DNA from: Catonella massiliensis
Lineage (GTDB): Bacteria; Bacillota; Clostridia; Lachnospirales; Lachnospiraceae
Reading direction: 5' to 3'
Length of the DNA stretch: 64,000 nucleotides
NCBI RefSeq assembly: GCF_016651435.1
Contig: NZ_JAEPRJ010000001.1
Location: 2,170,001 to 2,234,000 of the forward strand
Each line of letters begins with the position of its first letter. Within the stretch, counting starts at the first letter, position 1. Position numbers and translations under genes: made by a program. This document shows, piece by piece, positions 39,409 through 48,591 of this stretch. The notes beneath the pieces were generated by a model that was given only the letters and a program-made list of their open reading frames with translations, had not been told where the DNA came from and did no database searches.

Positions 39409-41076
39409 CTATTTTTTTATGTTCCAAAACTCATCAGAAGCCACTACATAAAGCAAAGTCCTCGCCCTTGTCCCTGCGATATAAATGAACCTAGAATAAT
39501 TCTCAGGTTTAATAGTTTCAATATCTACCAAGATTACAATTTTCGAATCTAGACCTTTGAAGCCTTGAATAGTTGAAAAGTACGGGATATTTTTATCAAT
39601 TTCCGGTTTTCCCAATTCATTTACTTCTATTTCCATTTCTGACAAAATAGAGTTTTTATACCTGTGAGGTGCGAGAAAGACAACATCTCTTAAACTTACA
39701 TTTTCTTTTTTAAATTCTTCAAGTATATCATCAATCTTTTTTTTGCATTCTTCAACGGTCTTATAACTAAGTTTTATAACTTCCTCACCATTCTCCCTAA
39801 TGAATTCATCCAACTTAATTCCACTTAGCAAAGAACTATATGTCCCTATTTGAATTGTATTTCTACAATTAATCCTAAGCTTAAAATGAGCTGAGTGAAA
39901 GCCATTAATTATCTCCATTCCAGCATCATATTCTGGATTGTAAATGTTTTGGTCTGAATCGTAAAATATAGCCCAGTATCCTTTATCAAAGCCTCCCTTC
40001 AAAACAGTATCTAAAGGATATAAATAGGATGGTTTTAGAATATCCTGTCCTTCATCCATTACAAGCACATCATAATTAAGCTGATCAATCTCAGAATCAG
40101 AAAGTACTGATAAATAATCCAAAACTTCTTCAGGCAACTCTTCCGAAAAATACTTATTGGGATTAGCGTTTAATTTTTCATTATCCACTTGTACATATTC
40201 GCCAAAAAGAGCATGAATGTTTATCACCTTAAGATTTTCAATTCCTCCAATCTGAGCGTTTACATTATTGGAAAGGTTCTTGTTAAATGTCAAATATAGT
40301 ACTTTTTTGCCTTCTTCAGCTCTTTTCTTCGCATAATCTGTCGCCAAAAGAGTCTTTCCAGTTCCAGCCTTCCCCTCTATCATAAGATGTGCATTCATAG
40401 ATAATGCTTGCACAAGCTGTGTCTGCTCATATGTCAATCTTACAAGTTTTCTCTCCACATCATTTAATCTGTCTGAGAGCATAGGAACAAATACAAAATC
40501 TCCTCTAAGAAAATTAACAATATTCTTGATATCTTGTATCGAAAGTTTGGCCTTGTCTTTATACTTTATCTTTTCCCAATATCCGAAAATATTTTTGATA
40601 TACTCGGTAATATCTGAGGTTGATTTGTCAAAAGTTATTTCTGGAATACATTCCTGACCGTTATACTCAAATCTAATGTCAGGAAATACAACGCCGCAGG
40701 CCATTGCGATATTACTAAGTCTATTGCTATTATGGAATTTGTCCTTTAATATCTTGTCAAGACTATACATATTCCCCACAACTTGTGCAAATGGTCCTTC
40801 ATGCTTTGTTCTTTCTATTCCATACCTATCTATAAAATACCAGTTCCCATCTCTACACTCTACTCTGCCACCCTTTATTTCAAGGCAGGCTACTCCATAT
40901 TCACAAACAATGACAAAATCGATCTCTCCGTAAGCTTTGTGATTGTGCTTTGGAAGCCCCAGCGAGTGTAATATATAAGCATATTTCAAGTCTAGCTCTT
41001 GCAATACATTATACATCTTTTTTTCTGCATTGCTTTTTATTTCTTCACCCAAGTAGGGTGGGATAAATGTAGGCAT
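39409..41076 (-). CDS. NERD nuclease-domain / UvrD-type helicase
   Basis: This is a 555-aa protein. The N-terminal NERD domain (about 15-130) has EIDFVIVCEYGVACLEIKGG, the PD-(D/E)XK-like D...ExK core. An SF1 helicase follows: Walker A IEGKAGTGKTLLATDYA near 235, VLVMDEGQDI (DExx, normally DEAQD) near 345, and FSTIQGFKGLDSKIVILV with the final IAGTRARTLLYVV motif. Such fusions occur in defence islands and plasmids. It starts after AAGGAGAGG and shares a transcript with the 62-aa gene. It probably cuts or unwinds foreign or damaged DNA. Confidence 0.82.
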   Translation of the reverse strand: MPTFIPPYLGEEIKSNAEKKMYNVLQELDLKYAYILHSLGLPKHNHKAYGEIDFVIVCEYGVACLEIKGGRVECRDGNWYFIDRYGIERTKHEGPFAQVVGNMYSLDKILKDKFHNSNRLSNIAMACGVVFPDIRFEYNGQECIPEITFDKSTSDITEYIKNIFGYWEKIKYKDKAKLSIQDIKNIVNFLRGDFVFVPMLSDRLNDVERKLVRLTYEQTQLVQALSMNAHLMIEGKAGTGKTLLATDYAKKRAEEGKKVLYLTFNKNLSNNVNAQIGGIENLKVINIHALFGEYVQVDNEKLNANPNKYFSEELPEEVLDYLSVLSDSEIDQLNYDVLVMDEGQDILKPSYLYPLDTVLKGGFDKGYWAIFYDSDQNIYNPEYDAGMEIINGFHSAHFKLRINCRNTIQIGTYSSLLSGIKLDEFIRENGEEVIKLSYKTVEECKKKIDDILEEFKKENVSLRDVVFLAPHRYKNSILSEMEIEVNELGKPEIDKNIPYFSTIQGFKGLDSKIVILVDIETIKPENYSRFIYIAGTRARTLLYVVASDEFWNIKK

Positions 41077-41222
41077 ATGTAGAACCTCTCCTTATATTTA
41101 TGCTCCTTCATAATAATGATCGATTCAAATAACTTGTAGATATAAGAAATTAGTTTTCTTAGTCATCATCATTTATCATTCTATTATTTTTTTTATAGCT
41201 CTCTTTAGTATACATTCATCGT

Positions 41223-41930
41223 TTATTTTAGAATTGCAATTCCTAGAACAATCATAATTATCACCGCCAGCATAATTACTATATGATTCCGTATGCTGGC
41301 TGTCTTTTTTTTTCCGAAAGAAATTATCCTTCCCGATTGTCCAGTAATGTCTATTATTTGTCTACCACTATTCTGTGCAACACATAGTTTAGACCTCAAA
41401 AGACTAATATCCGGATTTTGAGTTGATAATATAACAAAAAAAGCATCTTCATTTTCAACTCGCCTAAGCATTTGCATATTACATTCACATATTTTTTCAT
41501 AGCCTACTGAAAGAAGTTCCATTATTTTATCTGTCTTAATGCTGTAACCAAATTCTTTATTGTTTGAAATAACCATACTATTCAAGACAATTTCAGCAAG
41601 CCTATTGTCCTCATCACTACCCTTCATAAAAGAGCAAAACTGATTCCACTCATCTGTTACAATTGCAATATTCATATAATAATTGCAATTATCCTTCTTA
41701 CAAACCAATTTCCTCTTTAGCAAAAAATATTCATTATTTGAATTGAGATTATTTATTTTACCAAATGCACTTCTTAATATTCCAGTTTCAAAGCAACCTC
41801 TAATAAATGTATCTATATTCTTGTCTGATAACTCCTGAACTACAGGAATTTGTTCCTGTAGTTCTATTTTACCTAGATTAAATCCTATTGGTGAACCATC
41901 ATATGAGCAGTAATAGTATAAAGTAATCAT
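41223..41930 (-). CDS. Tail-anchored protein of GTPase cluster
   Basis: This 235-aa protein starts after GGAGGTGATTAAG. N-terminal MITLYYYCSYDGSPIGFNLGKI is followed by an alpha/beta region and a single hydrophobic C-terminal helix (about 214-233, IVIMLAVIIMIVLGIAILK). The segment just before the helix is basic. It is the third gene of the GTPase operon, so I infer a membrane-attached partner of the GTPases, perhaps like the GAP1-type proteins of double-GTPase conflict systems. That link is from context and a weak N-terminal resemblance. Confidence 0.6.
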   Translation of the reverse strand: MITLYYYCSYDGSPIGFNLGKIELQEQIPVVQELSDKNIDTFIRGCFETGILRSAFGKINNLNSNNEYFLLKRKLVCKKDNCNYYMNIAIVTDEWNQFCSFMKGSDEDNRLAEIVLNSMVISNNKEFGYSIKTDKIMELLSVGYEKICECNMQMLRRVENEDAFFVILSTQNPDISLLRSKLCVAQNSGRQIIDITGQSGRIISFGKKKTASIRNHIVIMLAVIIMIVLGIAILK

Positions 41931-41950
41931 AATACTTAATCACCTCCATC

Positions 41951-42991
41951 TTAAAACTTCAATGTATTTTGTATAATATGGTATCCATCGTCTTCTTTTT
42001 TAAGTCTTTTTAAAACACATTTTTTTTGTTCATCATAATCACTAGCAGATGCAAAATTTAAAAATTTCTCTGAAATGAAAATCCCCACTTTATCGAGGAA
42101 TGTTCCTTGAGAAAAATCCTTATTTTTTTTCTGCTCAGCCATTTTAAATAAATAAGCCAACAAGTATACCACTGGTTGCTCACAATATTTAGGTGATGGT
42201 TTTTTTACATTTATATCAGAGAAAATATATACCGCTTCCTCTGGTGTCTTATAATTATTAATTTTGATTTCTCTTGTCTGCTTATCTCTTCCAAAATGGC
42301 TAAATATCACACTCCCCAATGTAAATATAGGTGTTACAGCAACCTCATATTTCTTTTTATTTCGGTTAAAATAATTTATTAAATTTGCATAAGCTTCCTC
42401 TGTCCTTTTTCTAACCTGATCCATTTTCCCATCATTTAAATATCTTTCACATTTTAGAGGTACAAACAATATTAGCTTTTCACCTTCTTCACCATCATCT
42501 AATGCCGTTTTTAACATTTCTGTTGTTTGGTAGCAAAAATTACGATATTCATTATATTGTCCATCTTCTTCCATTAGATGCGGGGTATCTATAACCACAA
42601 CAATCACTTGAGTTTCTGTCATCAGATTCCTAAGTTCTTCGTGATGAACTTTATCAGTCAACCATTCTCCAGGATAATCGATGAACTCCACCTGAATCTT
42701 TCCCTTTTTACCAGCTATTCTTATAGAATAAGTGTACTTCATCATATCATCCGTAGGATTGCTATCTGGTATTATATTTCTACTTTTATCACCCAAAAAA
42801 TAGTCATTAATTTCATTAATTTTTGCAGTTAAAATTTCCAATGTATCAAAATCATCAATTGCAATGGTTAAATTTGTATCTGCAAACTGCGTTTCAAAAT
42901 TATCCTTCATCGCTGCCAAAACACTGGTTTTACCACATCGACGACCACCTACCATCATAACTTGTACTTTCAAAGCTTCAACACTACCCAT
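41951..42991 (-). CDS. P-loop GTPase (double-GTPase-type)
   Basis: This 346-aa GTPase has G1 MMVGGRRCGKTSVL at about 11-24 and the switch II/G3 FIDYPGEW near 120, where DYPG replaces the common DTPG/DTAG. VVIDTPHL follows, and FVPLKCERY lies where a G4 motif is expected, without NKxD. It starts after AAGGAGGTATAAA, which overlaps the stop of the dynamin-like gene. It resembles the small GTPases of bacterial double-GTPase systems; exact family not certain. Confidence 0.75.
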   Translation of the reverse strand: MGSVEALKVQVMMVGGRRCGKTSVLAAMKDNFETQFADTNLTIAIDDFDTLEILTAKINEINDYFLGDKSRNIIPDSNPTDDMMKYTYSIRIAGKKGKIQVEFIDYPGEWLTDKVHHEELRNLMTETQVIVVVIDTPHLMEEDGQYNEYRNFCYQTTEMLKTALDDGEEGEKLILFVPLKCERYLNDGKMDQVRKRTEEAYANLINYFNRNKKKYEVAVTPIFTLGSVIFSHFGRDKQTREIKINNYKTPEEAVYIFSDINVKKPSPKYCEQPVVYLLAYLFKMAEQKKNKDFSQGTFLDKVGIFISEKFLNFASASDYDEQKKCVLKRLKKEDDGYHIIQNTLKF

Positions 42992-42992
42992 T

Positions 42993-45269
42993 TTATACCT
43001 CCTTGCTCATAAAGCAAAACTGTTTTTTATTATCATACTTGCGAATTTCATTAATTAATTCGTCCCAATATTGACTAACAGATTTCTTTGCTTGATATTC
43101 ACCATATTTATCCTTCCAAATAAAAGATATATTATCTTCATAAAAGTACTCCCATGCTCTTTCAACTGTAAAATCACCTTTGCTTGCATACACTATCCTA
43201 TCATAAAAATCCTTAACAACTGCCCATAAAGCAGTGTTTGGATAATTATAAAGTGTTTTAAAATCCTCTTTAATATTTTTGTATACAGTTTCAAGGTTAT
43301 GCTCTAACCATGAAACTATATCAGATGCTATTATATCCTTTTCAGCAAGACTTCCTCTTATTTCAGGAGGCTGTTCCGATAAACTAATATCTATAGTGTC
43401 TAAATTCCCACGTACCCTATAAATCAAAAAGCTCTCCATTCGTAAATCAAATTTTAAAAGCTGCTCTAAAGCCTCACTAATAAGTTCATATTTATTCTCA
43501 CTATTAAACTTGCTTATCAATTCTTGTAACCATTCATCAACGTTTTCAACAGATTCTGTAATTATATACTTTAACCCACCTTCATTCTCATCTGCTAGAC
43601 AATGAATTATATTATTTTTCATTTGAACAACTAACTCATGCAAAACTACATTTAATTCTAAAAAGTCATTAATTATGTTAAGTCTAATCCTATCAGTTAA
43701 TCTTTCATATGCATTATGCTGATTAATGGTTCCATTATTAAGATAATCTAGTATTTCTTCCTTTTCAGGAATATTCTTGAATATATTTAGCAACTTTTGT
43801 TCCGCAGCTTTTTTCAAAACTTCACAAGCATTTTTCCTTAATTTGCCGTAAGGCTCAGAAAGATATAGATTTCTTATACTATTGGTCATTCTGTTGTAAG
43901 TCTTATTAATTTCACTTCTAAATTCTCTTTTAGTATCTAGATCAATCGTTGCTAGAACTGCCTTGCCAACTTTGTCTGCAATGTTATGATACTCTTGATA
44001 TAAGACTTTTATTTGATCAGCAGCCTCATTAATCATCAGCTCATCAGTGATTGGCAGTCCGGTAGAAAGTCTATTCAATATTGGGATTAGCATATTTTCT
44101 TCAACATCTTTCCTATCAAAACAATCAATTATCATGCAGTCTGCGGTTATATCGTCTTCAGTAATACCCTTAATTCTTTTTTGTATTTCTGCAAGTCCAT
44201 CAACATTCTTTCCAACACCACTACTAACCTTATTTAAAATCCAAAACAACAACTGTTTAGTATAATCTGCAGTCATTTTATCCGATATTGACTGTACTAT
44301 ATCTATATCATCTTGTTCTAATTTTTGTCCTTTAGAGTCTGGTCGTGTCATTAAAATAATTGCATCGCTATCTTTTCCAACAGTCTCTAGCATTCGTTCA
44401 CGTATATCAATAGCAGTATCACCTAAGCCAATAGTATCTACAAGCATTATTTTCCCAGATTGTTCACAAGGAAACTTACACATTATATTTGCTACTTTAA
44501 CAGCCAAATAACTAAAGTACTTTTGCGCTTTATCTTTACAACTGTATTGCGCTACATATTTCTCGATATCCATTGCCGGGACATTCTTCTTCATTCCAAG
44601 TAGTGGTATCAGTTCCTCGCTATGTTCAATATATTTTACCAACTGTTCAAATAAAGCTAATTTTTTAGCACTTGTTGTATCAATCTGATTACGCAAGTCC
44701 ACTACGGGTAACTTTGAGATTTCTTCTACTGACAAAAGTTTGTTTTTGTCTTCAAAGATATCTTTCATATATTTATTAACAATTTCCAAATACTCTGCTC
44801 GGTTATAAAAATTTATCTCAGCAGTAACCTCGGTTACATCTTTATTTATTATTACAGATTTTGTACCAGTACAATCTGCACCGTCTGAAGCAGGAATAAT
44901 ATCTCCCGAAAGTCCGCTAATACTTTGCATTACAAGACTTTTCCCTTGTCTTGCACGACCTACAAAGCTAATGTGTATTTCTTTACGGGAAAAACGATCT
45001 TCTAATTTGTTAAGCAGAGACACCGCCTCATCATACGCACCATTAAATTGTTTAGTATTTATTAGTCTTAAATCTTCAGCAATATCCGGGTTTTGTTCAA
45101 ATAAATCCCTGAATTTGTCTGATTGGTCTAACCCAGCTTCTTCACAAATCGTTTCAAGTTTCTCAATAACTTGCTTGGCTTGAGCTATTTTCCCCTTCAT
45201 CTCAGAAACTAAAGGCAATTTTCTTTCTCTCTCTTTAATTAGTTCCTCTATCTTACTAGGTATATCCAT
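42993..45269 (-). CDS. Large dynamin-like GTPase
   Basis: This 758-aa protein starts at MDIPSK, after AGGAGGTTCGG; the frame to 45293 would place the start before the ribosome site. G1 SFVGRARQGKSLVMQ near 110, a GTK threonine (G2) near 135, G3 LVDTIGLGDTAID near 280, and LFWILNKVSSG (G4, NK) near 340. The C-terminal 400 residues are helical, as in dynamin-like stalks, without clear membrane helices. Followed by a second GTPase and a tail-anchored protein, forming a three-gene GTPase module likely working at the membrane. Confidence 0.8.
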   Translation of the reverse strand: MDIPSKIEELIKERERKLPLVSEMKGKIAQAKQVIEKLETICEEAGLDQSDKFRDLFEQNPDIAEDLRLINTKQFNGAYDEAVSLLNKLEDRFSRKEIHISFVGRARQGKSLVMQSISGLSGDIIPASDGADCTGTKSVIINKDVTEVTAEINFYNRAEYLEIVNKYMKDIFEDKNKLLSVEEISKLPVVDLRNQIDTTSAKKLALFEQLVKYIEHSEELIPLLGMKKNVPAMDIEKYVAQYSCKDKAQKYFSYLAVKVANIMCKFPCEQSGKIMLVDTIGLGDTAIDIRERMLETVGKDSDAIILMTRPDSKGQKLEQDDIDIVQSISDKMTADYTKQLLFWILNKVSSGVGKNVDGLAEIQKRIKGITEDDITADCMIIDCFDRKDVEENMLIPILNRLSTGLPITDELMINEAADQIKVLYQEYHNIADKVGKAVLATIDLDTKREFRSEINKTYNRMTNSIRNLYLSEPYGKLRKNACEVLKKAAEQKLLNIFKNIPEKEEILDYLNNGTINQHNAYERLTDRIRLNIINDFLELNVVLHELVVQMKNNIIHCLADENEGGLKYIITESVENVDEWLQELISKFNSENKYELISEALEQLLKFDLRMESFLIYRVRGNLDTIDISLSEQPPEIRGSLAEKDIIASDIVSWLEHNLETVYKNIKEDFKTLYNYPNTALWAVVKDFYDRIVYASKGDFTVERAWEYFYEDNISFIWKDKYGEYQAKKSVSQYWDELINEIRKYDNKKQFCFMSKEV

Positions 45270-45614
45270 TCCGAACCTCCTTTTGTCAATCAATAATATT
45301 AAATGTATTATCTACTTATATCTAGCTAAACCCCTTCATTAAGAACTATCAGGCAAGCACTTTTCTTTCATAACTTTTCCATTACCAAAACAAAACAAAT
45401 ACCAGAATCGTTTTTCATTAAAAATCAGTTTACTTCTCATTTGTATTCCGCCCTCTCACTAATATACATTACAAATATCATACTTGTAATATAGACTATG
45501 TATCATTGCAACAAAATACTTCACGATACTAAATAACAACATCTCATATATCTATACTCCTCCTATTCATCATATATATATATGCTCAAATCTAATTATG
45601 AGCTTAAACCCCTT
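45270..45614. other. AT-rich gap upstream of GTPase operon
   Basis: 345 bp without a credible ORF. It presumably contains the GTPase operon promoter. I see no strong hairpin or repeat. Confidence 0.5.
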
Positions 45615-45848
45615 CTAACAATTATTCCAGTTTTCTCTTTTTGTAGATATATTCTTAATAAATAATTGCTTGTTCTTTTCTGGCACCTTAATAATTACAG
45701 AAGTTATACCTGTCATAATTTTTCTCATCTTTAATTCTCTCACACTCTTCCCCTTGTTAATGTCAACAGCTACTACTGAATCATAAACTTTCATAGTCAC
45801 CTTATTCTTGCTATCTTTAATATCTGACTTTAATGAAACCTTATTCAT
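45615..45848 (-). CDS. 77-aa hypothetical protein in WYL operon
   Basis: Starts nine bp after the WYL gene with AGGAGG formed by its stop region. Basic sequence with alternating hydrophobic strands (MKVYDSVVAVDINKG, TSVIIKVPEKNKQLFI). No family recognised; co-transcribed with the regulator. Confidence 0.5.
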   Translation of the reverse strand: MNKVSLKSDIKDSKNKVTMKVYDSVVAVDINKGKSVRELKMRKIMTGITSVIIKVPEKNKQLFIKNISTKRENWNNC

Positions 45849-45857
45849 AATCTCCTC

Positions 45858-46811
45858 CTATTCCACAACCTCAACATTCTCTCCCTGACTCCTAAGCCAC
45901 ATCTCAATTCCCTTTCCAAATACCTCAGCCTGAACTGTATAAACCCCATTATCCTCATCAAGCACCTTAGCTGTTGGCAATCTGTCAAGTATTGCATCTA
46001 TATCAGTTCCTTTGTACTTAAACTTGACCTTTGTTAGTCTGCCACCAGTCATAAATTGGATTCGTTTTCTAAACTCACCCTCCTCAAATCTGCTACTGTA
46101 AGGGATATGGAATTTCTCAGCACAAACTTTCATATCTTTTATTCTGTCTATGCGGTATATTGTTGGAAATGAGTCATTGATTACATCAAAGTTCTTCCTC
46201 ACTTCTTCATCTTCTATAAATGCAGTTAGGTAAAAATAGTACTCCGAAAACATTATAGCTACTGGCTTTACTTTCCGCTTAACCACCTTCTTATCCTTAG
46301 ACCGGCAATAATCAATCTCAATATATTTATTTTCCCTTATTGCCTGACCTAGAAGCCACATTCTATCCATGAAATCCGACTTGTGACGAGGCTCTACATA
46401 GTGAAATTCTTCATTACGGATCAAGTCCTGCACAAGCTTCTGATTGGTTTCAGGTACACAACAGGTAATCAGCTTGTTTAGCATTTCTACCATTTTAACC
46501 TTAGTAAATGCCCTACTATCTAGCAGTATCTTGCAAAGAGCCAAGACTTCGCTATTGCTTAGTCTAATCTTATATAAAGTCTCTAGCTTATAGCCCTTTT
46601 CTATCCTGTCATAAACAATAGAGTTTTCTATACCTGTTCTCTCAGAATCCACATCCAGAAAGTTTCTGATATCGTCTATATCCCTTTGGATACTCCTCTC
46701 ATTTACGCCATAAAAGGCAGCCTCTGTTCCCTTGTATATAACATGCCCGTCCATTAACTTTGCGTACATCTGTAAGGTACGCATTACTTTATCACCTTTA
46801 TATTCTTCCAT
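45858..46811 (-). CDS. WYL-domain transcriptional regulator
   Basis: This 317-aa regulator has an N-terminal winged helix (AAFYGVNERSIQRDIDDIRNFL), a WYL domain (IEIDYCRSKDKKVVKRKVKPVAIMFSEYYFYLTAFI) and a WCX C-terminal domain. WYL proteins sense nucleic-acid or nucleotide ligands and often control defence loci. It is placed upstream of the GTPase operon on the same strand. A second start (VMRTLQMY, 46784) after AAAGGTGATAAAG is possible. Confidence 0.85.
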   Translation of the reverse strand: MEEYKGDKVMRTLQMYAKLMDGHVIYKGTEAAFYGVNERSIQRDIDDIRNFLDVDSERTGIENSIVYDRIEKGYKLETLYKIRLSNSEVLALCKILLDSRAFTKVKMVEMLNKLITCCVPETNQKLVQDLIRNEEFHYVEPRHKSDFMDRMWLLGQAIRENKYIEIDYCRSKDKKVVKRKVKPVAIMFSEYYFYLTAFIEDEEVRKNFDVINDSFPTIYRIDRIKDMKVCAEKFHIPYSSRFEEGEFRKRIQFMTGGRLTKVKFKYKGTDIDAILDRLPTAKVLDEDNGVYTVQAEVFGKGIEMWLRSQGENVEVVE

Positions 46812-47333
46812 CTTCTTGCCCTCTCACTTTGATATCTACATTGTATCATTTGAGATGGACACTTTATGTCATTCTAAAAAACTTCTAGTTAAAATTTCTA
46901 GTTACAACATTGTTTGTGTTAAAGAAGCTTTTAAACGCAAAAAGCACCCATTTTAAGCGCGCTTAAAACAAATGCTTGTGTTTTTTCTTTATTTTGCTAT
47001 TGCGTAATGATTGAAACTCTGAGTCCCATTTACTTTCAATTAATACTTCACTTCTCATCCCCTTGAAACCTCTCAAAATATAATATATATATTTTACCAC
47101 ATTTTCAGGATATTGCAATCAGAATTTACAAAAAATATCTCTCATTACACAATCTGCGATAAATTAACTGTTTCGAATAATTCCAAATAAGTGTTTTAAT
47201 AATGAAATGATAATATCAGCTTTTGCAATCAGTTAAAAATTAATCTTGAAATTTCCTCAAACTTCCTTTACAATTAAATTGTGTAAAATATAAATGCATT
47301 AAACCAAACCCTTTTCAGCTAAGGAGAAATTAT
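46812..47333. other. 522-bp intergenic region with large palindrome
   Basis: Between divergent WYL and ZIP genes. Contains the palindromic hairpin at 46942-46975, otherwise AT-rich sequence without a credible gene. It must hold both promoters. Confidence 0.5.
46942..46975. terminator. Palindromic hairpin, possible bidirectional terminator
   Basis: An 18-bp perfect palindrome, TTTTAAGCGCGCTTAAAA, is extended by AAGCA...TGCTT arms, with T-runs on both sides. No annotated gene ends here, so it may end a small RNA or be a protein-binding site. Confidence 0.4.
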
Positions 47334-48116
47334 ATGTATATAAACACGGTGATAGGAATACTGATACCCTTCCTCGGCACATCCCTTGGTGCTGCTATGG
47401 TATTTGTCCTAAAAGAAAATATGAGCGAAAAGCTACAAAAGGCTCTGACAGGGTTTGCCGCAGGGGTGATGGTGGCAGCATCTTTTTGGAGTCTGCTGGT
47501 ACCTGCCCTTGAGCAGTCGGAGTCTTTTGGAAAGTTTGCATTTATCCCTGCTGCCGTAGGCTTTCTCATAGGCGTTGGTTTCTTACTTCTTTTAGATGAA
47601 ATTACCCCTCACATGCACCTTGACCTTACAGAAGAGGGCCCTAAAGGAAGCCGTCTCAGCCGTTCTCTTAAGCTGGTTCTTGCCGTTACACTCCACAACA
47701 TCCCTGAGGGTATGGCAGTAGGTGTAGTCTATGCAGGCTGGCTTAATGGCAACAGTACCATCACTTACTTTGGCGCCCTGGCTCTTGCAATAGGTATTGC
47801 CATTCAGAATTTTCCTGAGGGTGCCATTGTATCTATGCCTCTTAGAGCTGAGGGCATGCCAAAGTGGAAGACCTTTCTTTACGGAGTTTTATCAGGACTT
47901 GTAGAGCCTATAGGTTCAGTCCTAACTATTCTCTGTGCTTCACAGGTCGTGCCTTTGCTCCCATATTTCCTAAGCTTTGCAGCCGGGGCAATGATGTACG
48001 TAGTGGTTGAAGAGCTGATTCCTGAGATGTCAGAAGGAAAGCATTCCAACATTGGCACAGTGCTTTTTGCGGTGGGCTTTGTGACCATGATGATTCTTGA
48101 TGTATCGCTGGGATAA
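47334..48116 (+). CDS. ZIP-family metal transporter
   Basis: This 260-aa membrane protein of the ZIP/GufA type has about eight membrane helices. The binuclear metal site is visible in LHNIPEGMAVGVVYAG (helix 4) and IQNFPEGAIVSMPL (helix 5), plus a His-containing loop ITPHMHLDL. It probably imports zinc or a related divalent metal. It starts after AAGGAGAAATT. It is convergent with the HipB-like gene 10 bp away. Confidence 0.9.
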   Translation: MYINTVIGILIPFLGTSLGAAMVFVLKENMSEKLQKALTGFAAGVMVAASFWSLLVPALEQSESFGKFAFIPAAVGFLIGVGFLLLLDEITPHMHLDLTEEGPKGSRLSRSLKLVLAVTLHNIPEGMAVGVVYAGWLNGNSTITYFGALALAIGIAIQNFPEGAIVSMPLRAEGMPKWKTFLYGVLSGLVEPIGSVLTILCASQVVPLLPYFLSFAAGAMMYVVVEELIPEMSEGKHSNIGTVLFAVGFVTMMILDVSLG

Positions 48117-48126
48117 GAGAAAACTC

Positions 48127-48441
48127 TTATCCCTTCCTCACTCTCTTATTTACCATAAGTCCCAAGTCCTGTAGTTTTCTTCCAAGTTCATCATCTTTGG
48201 CTACCAGCAACAAGTCCCTGTCCATATAGTTTAGTGCGTGGAGTACAGCCGCATAACAGCCTATGGCTACTGATGGTGCTCCTTTTTCTATAGCGACAAG
48301 GGTTGCCCTGCTTATTCCTGCTCTTTCTGCAACCAGCGTAGCTGATATTCTTCTTCGCAGTCTTGCTAATTTTATCTGCTCTCCCATCTGAGCAAGTATA
48401 TTTTCAGTTTCAGGCAATAACACTACTGATTTTTTAGCCAT
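48127..48441 (-). CDS. HipB-like XRE regulator (orphan)
   Basis: This 104-aa protein has a helix-turn-helix in IKLARLRRRISATLVAERAGISRATLVAIEKGAPSVAIGCYAAVLHALN, the pattern of HipB antitoxins from HipBA systems. No hipA-like kinase follows; the neighbour is a convergent transporter. It may be an orphan antitoxin or regulator. Confidence 0.75.
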   Translation of the reverse strand: MAKKSVVLLPETENILAQMGEQIKLARLRRRISATLVAERAGISRATLVAIEKGAPSVAIGCYAAVLHALNYMDRDLLLVAKDDELGRKLQDLGLMVNKRVRKG

Positions 48442-48591
48442 AACAAAACCTCCTTATGTCAATAATATTAAACATAAAGAGGTATTTTGTCAATTTTTAT
48501 TTACTTTATCCATCGCTTGCAATGCTATCGATTATAATCGAAACTTTTGTCTTATTTCAAAATCTGTCAGTTATAACCGACAAGCTACCCT

